A stretch of DNA of 5,242 nucleotides from Bacillota bacterium (GTDB lineage Bacteria; Bacillota_E; Sulfobacillia; Sulfobacillales; Sulfobacillaceae), in the NCBI GenBank assembly GCA_021802375.1, contig JAKAAL010000386.1, positions 1 to 5,242 on the forward strand, in the 5' to 3' direction. Shown one piece after another: positions 1-4,088 of this stretch; position 1 is the stretch's first letter; each line of letters opens with the position of its first letter. A program made the position numbers and the translations under genes. A model generated the notes under the pieces. That model made no database searches. It saw only the letters and a program-made list of their open reading frames with translations, and had not been told where the DNA came from.

Positions 1-115
1 CCTGATTCTCCACCAGGACATAGTTCGTGTTCGGGTGTGCAATCAAGTCGCCAGCCACTCGCTTAATGGTTTCGAGATCTTGCTCGTCCGGCCCGATTAC
101 TATTTGATCGGCCAA
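1..115 (-). CDS. Hypothetical protein, N-terminal 38 codons (runs off the left edge)
   Basis: The reading frame enters from a TTG start at 115-113 and stays open to the window edge. It begins MADQIVIGPDEQDLETIK and continues with a mixed acidic and hydrophobic stretch containing NYVLVEN. The TTG is chosen because a strong GGAGGG ribosome binding site lies about 7 bases upstream (revcomp of 121-126) and a TATAAT box lies upstream of that. No other start in this frame is comparably placed. There is no signal peptide or membrane segment in the visible part. I do not recognise the family. The small acidic N-terminus suggests a cytoplasmic protein, but no function can be assigned. The existence of the gene is fairly well supported by the promoter, ribosome binding site and frame together; its length is unknown. 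Confidence 0.6.
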   Translation of the reverse strand, partial: MADQIVIGPDEQDLETIKRVAGDLIAHPNTNYVLVENQ

Positions 116-158
116 AATGCTCCCTCCTCTGCGGCTTAGTCTACCCGTCTCCAATCGC

Positions 159-164
159 ATTATA
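159..164 (-). promoter_or_regulatory. -10 box (TATAAT) of the leftmost gene
   Basis: On the minus strand a perfect TATAAT lies about 44 bases upstream of the TTG start at 115, giving an expected start of transcription near 152 and a leader of roughly 37 bases. The -35 region is poor (TTTCGT at 17-base spacing), so the promoter may need an activator. An 8-bp inverted repeat lies just upstream at 188-207. Confidence 0.45.
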
Positions 165-187
165 CGAAGTAACCGAAACAAACGAAA

Positions 188-207
188 CGGTTTCCTGGAG
201 GGAACCG
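188..207. repeat. Inverted repeat (8-bp stem, 4-base loop)
   Basis: CGGTTTCC, loop TGGA, then GGGAACCG can pair over 8 positions with one G-T wobble. It lies upstream of the -10 box at 159-164 relative to the minus-strand gene. No T-run follows on either strand, so it does not look like a terminator. It could be a regulator binding site or chance. Confidence 0.3.
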
Positions 208-759
208 AGGCACGATCTTCGGCAATCCCTTCGCTGGCCGAGGTCTGCCGTCCCACGGAGATCCTATCAGAACACCTTTATCGCTCTTGATGACTCTGTC
301 GTCCCGGAATGACGTTGAAGAGGTCGGCACTACTTGGCATAGTGACGCACTGACAACGGCCCCATGACCATCCGCCACGTCTTTCTCTATTGGGTCTTGT
401 GCTCGACAAGCTCAGCAAGCGGGGATTACTTAACGACGCGAATGAGGGACTAAACGGCCCGAATGTACATGATTCGGACCGTCAAGGATCGAAGAAAAGG
501 GGCCCACAGGTTTGATGCGAAACGATGCTTCCTGTTGGAGAATCAGGGACCAAAAATCCCACGTTCATATGTCCATGCCGTCACTCCGATAGTCTGGAAT
601 CACGCACGATGCCTTTTCCTCTGACGGACCACCACAATGACGATCCGCGCCATCCGGTTAAAGATTGGGGCCATTCCAGCACCACCGAATCAAGAGTCAG
701 GCAAGGCTAAAGTATGCTCCCGCCCTCCGATCCATCGGGTAGGTCAAAGGATCGCTCCG
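208..759. other. Long stretch without a supported gene
   Basis: This 550-base stretch has only short open frames without ribosome binding sites and with composition typical of chance frames. It carries short motifs resembling fragments of common dispersed intergenic repeats: a GTCCCGGAATGACG near 299-314 and a CTCGACAAGCTCAG near 402-415. Neither forms a complete palindrome here. No tRNA, terminator or CRISPR-like repeat is visible. Confidence 0.5.
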
Positions 760-1174
760 CTAGTCCATTTGAACAAAATCCCGCGCCGTCATAATGTGCG
801 GCGTCGTAATACCCGATTCCAGAAAATCCTTGTCTCCCGTAATGACTATGTCCACATGCGCGGCAACCGCCGCTCGAAGAATGGGGCGATCCGAAGCATC
901 CCGCACGAGGACTTCATCCGCTATGCGTCCGTCGGGTGTCTGAACCACCTCAACAACCGTCAAGACCAGCGCCAAAAAGCGTTCCAAGGCCGGAATTTTG
1001 TGCGGAAACTTACGATTATACACCCGCCGCAATTCGTCAACGTTTTGATCGGTAATGCACCCCTCATTCGGATGAGTGACCGCTTTCCGGTAGGCTTGAT
1101 AGGGAACCCCCGAGGGGTTTAATGAAGCGGAGAGAAGCGGAGAGGAGAATGTTGGTGTCGATCAACACCTTCAC
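760..1174 (-). pseudogene. PIN-domain ribonuclease toxin (VapC-like), frameshifted by a 10-bp tandem duplication
   Basis: The PIN fold is a metal-dependent ribonuclease; as a toxin it cleaves RNA and is neutralised by its upstream partner. The GTG start at 1174-1172 follows the antitoxin stop after 1 base, as expected for a coupled operon. The frame begins MKVLIDTNILLSAS and then shifts at two exact copies of GAAGCGGAGA (plus strand, 1124-1143). The unrepaired frame ends at TGA 1066-1064 after 36 residues. Removing one copy gives 134 residues ending DFVQMD at TAG 762-760. The repaired protein has the acidic PIN set: D6 (LIDTN), E44 (NVDEL), D92 (ASDRPIL) and D111/D113 (TGDKDF). Its length matches the short PIN_3 (COG1569-like) proteins. 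The rest of the frame is undamaged, so the lesion is recent or reversible. The family call is firm; the in-vivo target is unknown. Confidence 0.85.
1124..1143. repeat. Exact 10-bp tandem duplication inside the PIN toxin gene
   Basis: Two adjacent copies of GAAGCGGAGA lie at 1124-1133 and 1134-1143. Ten bases is one more than a multiple of three, so the second copy throws the toxin out of frame. With a single copy the codons read I-L-L-S-A-S-L-N-P-S-G-V-P-Y, a natural PIN N-terminal continuation. Confidence 0.9.
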
Positions 1175-1175
1175 G

Positions 1176-1442
1176 TCAATCGGTGTCCTTTCGCATCGCT
1201 TTCACGAGATCCATCACCGCGTCGTCGGAGCCCAAACCCACGCGATCGGCCTCTCCGCCCATGTCCTGCTGGAGCATCTTCATCGCATAGACGGCCGAAT
1301 TCATCAGAATCACGCGATCATCCTCACAGATGAGCGTCACCCGGTCACCGGTCGACAACCGCAACTGGGACCGGATATCTTTCGGGAGCGTGATCTGTCC
1401 CTTGGCCATCACTTTGGCATTATCGATGAAGGGCACTGCCAT
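1176..1442 (-). CDS. AbrB/MazE-type (SpoVT-AbrB fold) antitoxin
   Basis: This 88-residue protein fits a swapped-hairpin antitoxin that binds its own promoter through the N-terminal half and its toxin through the C-terminal half. Residues about 8-48 carry the SpoVT-AbrB signature: AKVMAKGQITLPKDIR, followed by a segment around GDRVTLICEDDRVILMN. The C-terminal part (about 49-88) is variable, acidic and helical, as expected for toxin binding. ATG 1442-1440 follows AGGTGGTGAGG. The stop TGA (1178-1176) is one base before the GTG of the PIN gene, so the two form one operon. The antitoxin is intact although its toxin is frameshifted. A weak -10 box and two 9-bp direct repeats upstream suggest autoregulation. 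VapB-type and MazE-type labels cannot be separated by eye, but the PIN partner favours a VapBC-like system. Confidence 0.88.
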   Translation of the reverse strand: MAVPFIDNAKVMAKGQITLPKDIRSQLRLSTGDRVTLICEDDRVILMNSAVYAMKMLQQDMGGEADRVGLGSDDAVMDLVKAMRKDTD

Positions 1443-1474
1443 GTCCTCACCACCTTTCTACAAACCAGCAACCG

Positions 1475-1492
1475 TTTCCCTACTTTCCCTAC
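1475..1492 (-). promoter_or_regulatory. Tandem 9-bp direct repeats, candidate antitoxin operator
   Basis: On the minus strand GTAGGGAAA occurs twice in direct succession, just downstream of a possible -10 box and around the expected transcription start of the antitoxin-toxin operon. AbrB-fold antitoxins bind repeated sites at their own promoters, so this is a natural operator candidate. The role is inferred from position only. Confidence 0.4.
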
Positions 1493-1496
1493 CCTT

Positions 1497-1502
1497 ATCT
1501 TA
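1497..1502 (-). promoter_or_regulatory. Possible -10 box of the AbrB-PIN operon
   Basis: TAAGAT on the minus strand, 4 of 6 matches to TATAAT, about 55 bases upstream of the antitoxin start. The -35 region is a T-rich stretch (TGTATT at 17-base spacing) that matches poorly. Further upstream, 1545-1556 holds a short inverted repeat (GTCTT-AG-AAGAC). Confidence 0.3.
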
Positions 1503-1616
1503 CGCGATTTGCACAAAAAAATACATCCCGTTGAAGGCGCGGAAGTCTTAGAAGACCCCGCCGTTGACGGTCTACACCCCAAGTATGCAATTGAATCGGG
1601 TACAAACCGAATGTCC

Positions 1617-1748
1617 TTAATGCACACTCGCCCCCGTATCTCGCTGATTCGCATCATTAAGAGCATCCAAGAGACGCTCATCGGATTGGAGGAATTGTGC
1701 CAATCCCTGCGAATGCTTGAACAAAAGCGTTTCAAGAGGTGACGACAC
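1617..1748 (-). CDS. Possible small protein or remnant of a lost gene (43 codons)
   Basis: A minus-strand frame can start at GTG 1748-1746 and reads SPLETLLFKHSQGLAQFL, then SDERLLDALNDANQR, ending GASVH at TAA 1619-1617. Its amphipathic Leu/Ala/Glu-rich composition is more protein-like than the surrounding chance frames. I see no ribosome binding site before the GTG, and the upstream part of the frame is only the antisense of the nucleotidyltransferase. It may therefore be the C-terminal remnant of a gene, perhaps a small antitoxin-like protein, whose 5' part was replaced. It sits just upstream of the AbrB-PIN operon on the same strand. I do not recognise the family, and a chance frame is not excluded. 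Confidence 0.3.
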   Translation of the reverse strand: MSSPLETLLFKHSQGLAQFLQSDERLLDALNDANQRDTGASVH

Positions 1749-2358
1749 ATTGGATATCATGGGTATTCCGGGCATCCACGATAAGGCCCTGCAATCCCAA
1801 TGGGATGTGGTGACGCACGTCGTCTCGCATCTCGTCCAGCAGGCCGGCGTCCGCACGATTTACCTCGAAGGGTCCTTGGCCCGGGGAACGGCCGATGCCC
1901 ATTCGGACGTCGATTTGCTGGTTGGCCTCGACTCCCATGCAATGCGCGACATTTGGACACACCGGCACCAAATCGCCAACATCCCACAGCCCGCCATTCT
2001 CGATCTGGACCATCAATGGGGCGACCCGTCGGCGCTTAGTCATGCCGTTCTCTATGAGACCGGCGTGTACTTGGACCTGACGTTTGGGCAATCCCCTCAC
2101 ATTCCCGTGTAGGACGCGGTATTGCTCGGGTCGGCGACGCTTCCTGGTCCGGATGGCGACGGACCCGCACGAGGCCGCCATGGACATCTGCCCTGACCCC
2201 ATGGACGACGCCCTACGCATGTTTTGGATGTGTAGCCCCTTATGTGCCAAGTACCTGGTGCGCAACCAACTCTGGACGGCCCTCTGGTTCATTGAGAGTC
2301 GCCGCACGTTGTTTCTGAAAGCCTGGCGATTGGCGCACGCCCCATACGCGCTAACTTT
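1717..2358 (+). pseudogene. Nucleotidyltransferase (pol beta superfamily, ANT-like), decayed
   Basis: Such enzymes transfer a nucleotide from NTP to a hydroxyl of a small molecule or protein. The first frame, open from TTG 1717 (TTG 1750 or ATG 1759 are alternative starts), contains the NTase signature LEGSLARGTADAHSDVDLLV: the G-S...R-G loop and the D-x-D metal ligands. A likely third acidic residue lies in VYLDLTFG. The frame ends at TAG 2110-2112. It continues readably as DAVLLGSATLPGPDG, then shifts at about 2150-2170 into a frame reading DPHEAAMDICPDPMDDALRM. That frame goes on with the helical part (CAKYLVRNQLWTALWFIESR), typical of the substrate-binding half of aminoglycoside or lincosamide nucleotidyltransferase-like proteins. 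The homology fades after HAPYAL near 2358, just before the tRNA terminator, so the C-terminus is probably also lost. A nonsense codon, a frameshift and a truncation together mean inactivation. The substrate is unknown; no resistance function should be assumed. Confidence 0.72.
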
Positions 2359-2374
2359 AAGGAAAATTTTCTCG

Positions 2375-2402
2375 GAAATAAAAGAGCCGCAATCGCTTGC
2401 GG
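2375..2402 (-). terminator. Terminator-like hairpin following the tRNA remnant
   Basis: On the minus strand a perfect 6-bp stem, CCGCAA-GCGA-TTGCGG (2387-2402), is followed by CTCTTTTATTT. It begins about 17 bases after the CCA of the tRNA remnant, where a tRNA transcription terminator is expected. This suggests that the DNA just left of the CCA is the original downstream flank of the tRNA gene. Confidence 0.6.
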
Positions 2403-2418
2403 TGAAAGAGTTTGAGGA

Positions 2419-2468
2419 TGGTGTCCCCGGCAGGATTCGAACCTGCGACGCCGGGATTAGAAGGCCCG
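2419..2468 (-). pseudogene. 3' fragment of a tRNA-Arg(UCU) gene, probable attachment site
   Basis: Read on the minus strand, this stretch contains an anticodon loop CTTCTAA (2463-2457, anticodon TCT), the 3' anticodon stem TCCCG, a 5-base variable loop and a perfect T-arm (GCAGG-TTCGAAT-CCTGC, 2446-2430). It ends with the acceptor 3' strand CGGGGAC, discriminator A and encoded CCA (2421-2419). The 5' anticodon strand CGGGC pairs at only four of five positions, and nothing upstream resembles a D-arm or the required 5' acceptor strand GTCCCCG. The gene therefore cannot make a tRNA. The match starts near the anticodon loop and runs through CCA, the usual extent of a tRNA attachment core for tyrosine recombinases. 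I infer that the intact tRNA-Arg lies at the other end of an inserted element, outside the window. Confidence 0.75.
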
Positions 2469-2816
2469 CACTTCGGGGTCTAAGGTGTCTTCCCGATGCG
2501 CTGCAATCCTTGTGCATCAATGGATTCGTGGTTTCGTAATATCTCCGCTGTCGCTCCCAAAACACCCATTCCATCCCTTCGTGGTGACGCCGTGGTGACG
2601 GATACCCGACGCGAGCCATGCAACGATGGACAAAACTTCGTGAACGAAAGCGATTCGTTGGCCAAGTTCGGATTAGGCGACACCGGTGTAAGCACCTCTT
2701 AGCCTGGTTCCACATCATCCTCCTAAAGCATCGCCAACCGCATCATGTTCCGGCACCATACTCCCGTGGGGCCAACCGATATGGCTCACGACGGGGAGCG
2801 GATAAGAAATCACATT
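2469..2816. other. Junction-proximal stretch without a supported gene
   Basis: This 350-base stretch lies between the tRNA remnant and the second PIN gene. Open frames exist on both strands but lack family-like motifs, and on the minus strand they run straight into the tRNA remnant, a common source of false proteins. Visible structure: a direct repeat of CGTGGTGACG at 2580-2589 and 2591-2600, and a 10-bp perfect palindrome ACACCGGTGT at 2680-2689. Such repeats next to an attachment core can be recombinase or excisionase arm sites, but no integrase gene is present. Confidence 0.4.
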
Positions 2817-3362
2817 TCAGATCCAGCGTCGCAAGAATACACTGGGAGGCTCGACTCGACAAGCGGGCGTGAGTATCGCAAAGTCTTCCACGTTACTCGT
2901 CACCAAAATGTCGGCGGCATGTTCTTGCGCCACCAGCATCACGTGGGCATCCTTAGGATCGATCTCGGCGACCGCCTTGTCCAACAACCGCCGACCTTCG
3001 ACCGTCGACGGCCAGTGACCAGCGATATTTTGTAAGGCATGATCCACGGACAAACGCGGCCACCGCTGGAGTTCGGGCAGAACAGCCCGAAGTCCCACAG
3101 GCACCGCATGGTCCCATAGAGGAGCGAGTGCCTCCAGAAACTCGCGGACCTCCTCGTAGAGGTAGAGGCGACGGTTTCGGCCATGGCCTAAGCCGCGCAC
3201 GGTCGCAGAGTGGATAAATTCTGCCAGCACCCCTTGCGAAATGACCGGATCAAAGAACGGCGCGTTGGCGAGTAGCAGGCACCGCATATTGCCGCCATCA
3301 GGTTTCACTAACGCGCCACAAAAGACAGTCGTATCAAACAGTACCCGTAGTTTATCGCTCAT
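2817..3362 (-). CDS. PIN-domain protein, probable toxin of a second toxin-antitoxin pair
   Basis: This 181-residue protein (counted from ATG 3362) has the layout of a PIN ribonuclease: D10 in RVLFDTTVF on strand 1, E48 in GVLAEFIHS, D138 in DPKDAHVML, and N157/D160 in TSNVEDF near the C-terminal end. It is longer than the minimal 130-residue PIN toxins; the extra length is a helical insertion (about 55-120) between the second and third acidic motifs. ATG 3362 is chosen because a weak GGA lies 5 bases upstream; ATG 3368 in the same frame is an alternative. Either start overlaps the end of the upstream helix-turn-helix gene (stop 3354-3352) by 11-17 bases, so translation is probably coupled. 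All catalytic acids are present and the frame is intact. The RNA target is unknown, and toxicity is inferred from family and arrangement. Confidence 0.82.
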   Translation of the reverse strand: MSDKLRVLFDTTVFCGALVKPDGGNMRCLLLANAPFFDPVISQGVLAEFIHSATVRGLGHGRNRRLYLYEEVREFLEALAPLWDHAVPVGLRAVLPELQRWPRLSVDHALQNIAGHWPSTVEGRRLLDKAVAEIDPKDAHVMLVAQEHAADILVTSNVEDFAILTPACRVEPPSVFLRRWI

Positions 3363-3747
3363 ATTCATCCGGGGGCTCGGCATCGAACCTCCCATTCAGA
3401 CGCACCACCGTATCTAATAGAGTGGTGACGGCATCGGATGACGCGGCAAACTGATCGGCACGAATCCGCCACACGCCCCGCGGCCCCGGCGTCCGCATCG
3501 CCACGACATGCCCCTGCTCACACCAATGGCGCACGGCCCGCTCCGAAATGCGAAACATGTCCGCCACGTCCCGAGTCGTCAGCCACCGTGGCACCTCAGG
3601 CTCGGCAACCGTAATGCCCACGGGCTCACCGGACGCAGACAATGTCCCCAGTGTGTGAATCAAATCCCGGAGCCGGGGGAAATCGCTGGGCAGTTGTTGT
3701 TCTTCGCGCCGCAGGGCCGAGATGTCCTCGGGTGTCAAGGTCACCAT
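3352..3747 (-). CDS. MerR/excisionase-like helix-turn-helix protein, probable antitoxin partner of the PIN protein
   Basis: The protein has 131 residues. Positions about 54-100 form a winged helix-turn-helix of the excisionase/MerR type: WLTTRDVADMFRIS, then ERAVRHWCEQG, then the wing VVAMRTPGPRGVWRI. The N-terminal 50 residues are charged and helical; the C-terminal 30 (DAVTTLLDTVVRLNGRF, acidic end) could contact the toxin. ATG 3747-3745 is preferred because AGGAGG (3763-3758) lies about 10 bases upstream; an in-frame GTG at 3774 would place this site inside the gene. Its end overlaps the PIN gene, a toxin-antitoxin arrangement with a DNA-binding first gene. It probably represses its own promoter. 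An excisionase or simple regulator is less likely given the coupled PIN gene. The pair is clearly GC-richer than the helicase to the right. Confidence 0.75.
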   Translation of the reverse strand: MVTLTPEDISALRREEQQLPSDFPRLRDLIHTLGTLSASGEPVGITVAEPEVPRWLTTRDVADMFRISERAVRHWCEQGHVVAMRTPGPRGVWRIRADQFAASSDAVTTLLDTVVRLNGRFDAEPPDEYER

Positions 3748-3779
3748 AGATAGAGCCCCTCCTTTACTAACCACAGCAT
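3741..3779 (-). other. Possible 12-residue leader ORF overlapping the antitoxin start
   Basis: On the minus strand ATG 3779 follows GGAAGGAG and reads MLWLVKEGLYLW, ending at a TGA (3743-3741) that overlaps the ATG of the helix-turn-helix gene by 7 bases. It could couple translation to the antitoxin. However, the best promoter guess (3775-3803) would start transcription downstream of this ATG, so leader and promoter cannot both be right. It is a weak candidate. Confidence 0.2.
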
Positions 3780-3803
3780 AATCTCCTTCCGTTATTTTCG
3801 CAA
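3775..3803 (-). promoter_or_regulatory. Candidate promoter of the HTH-PIN operon
   Basis: On the minus strand TTGCGA (3803-3798) and TATGCT (3780-3775) are separated by exactly 17 bases, each matching 4 of 6 consensus positions. Transcription would start near 3768, giving a very short leader that still contains the AGGAGG at 3763-3758. Confidence 0.4.
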
Positions 3804-3905
3804 TGGCCGATTTTTCCCATAGTATGTCAGAAGGGAGCGAGATTAAACCGTGGTCAAAAATAACGACGCATGTTTTCCAGACAAATTCCTACAAATGCTG
3901 ATCCC

Positions 3906-4067
3906 CTAATTTACACCACACAAATGGACATTAACGCGCACTCGGCTTATGCCATCGCGGCAACTTTCCCAAACAACGGCGCCTTCCTTGGCGAGATCCA
4001 TACGTGATATTCGGGGGAGTGTGAGGCCTATAAGTGCACTAGCGAGCAATATACCAGCAAGTAACAA
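3906..4067 (-). CDS. Possible small membrane protein downstream of the helicase
   Basis: After the helicase TGA (4091-4089) the same frame stays open for 60 codons to TAG 3908-3906. From a possible TTG at 4067 it reads LLLAGILLASALIGLTLPRI, a hydrophobic run like a signal anchor, followed by MDLAKEGAVVWESCRDGISR and a Cys-containing tail. The hydrophobic start and the natural composition after it favour coding. The lack of a ribosome binding site before the TTG argues against it. Alternatives are TGA readthrough, a helicase that was originally longer, or chance. No known family is recognised. If translated from TTG, the protein has 53 residues. Confidence 0.3.
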   Translation of the reverse strand: MLLAGILLASALIGLTLPRISRMDLAKEGAVVWESCRDGISRVRVNVHLCGVN

Positions 4068-4088
4068 GTGCGACCGAAAGGTGTTTGA

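Noticed and set aside
160..378. 72-codon minus-strand open frame upstream of the first gene
   Set aside because: It has no ribosome binding site, overlaps the likely promoter of the leftmost gene, and its composition resembles translated intergenic repeat DNA.
299..430. Fragments resembling dispersed palindromic repeats (GTCCCGGAATGACG, CTCGACAAGCTCAG)
   Set aside because: Each is short and lacks its complementary arm, and no second copy occurs in the window.
1106..1120. AACCCC-CGA-GGGGTT hairpin as a terminator
   Set aside because: It lies inside the PIN coding sequence (codons for NPSGVP) and has no T-run worth the name.
1122..1742. 206-codon plus-strand open frame rich in His and Arg
   Set aside because: It is the antisense of the antitoxin and the start of the PIN gene, both of which have clear family motifs on the minus strand.
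2459..2502. Intact tRNA extending rightward from the anticodon loop
   Set aside because: A GACCCCG near the expected 5' acceptor sequence lies far too close to the anticodon arm, leaving no room for a D-arm.
2480..2695. Minus-strand frame ending just before the tRNA remnant, considered as an integrase C-terminus
   Set aside because: No tyrosine-recombinase motif (R..HxxR..Y) is visible, only a vague likeness in its last 25 residues.
1732..2718. 328-codon minus-strand open frame
   Set aside because: It runs through the tRNA remnant (giving the familiar false SQVRILPGTP translation) and is antisense to the nucleotidyltransferase motifs. An AGGAGG next to its ATG at about 2718 is too close to act as a normal ribosome binding site.
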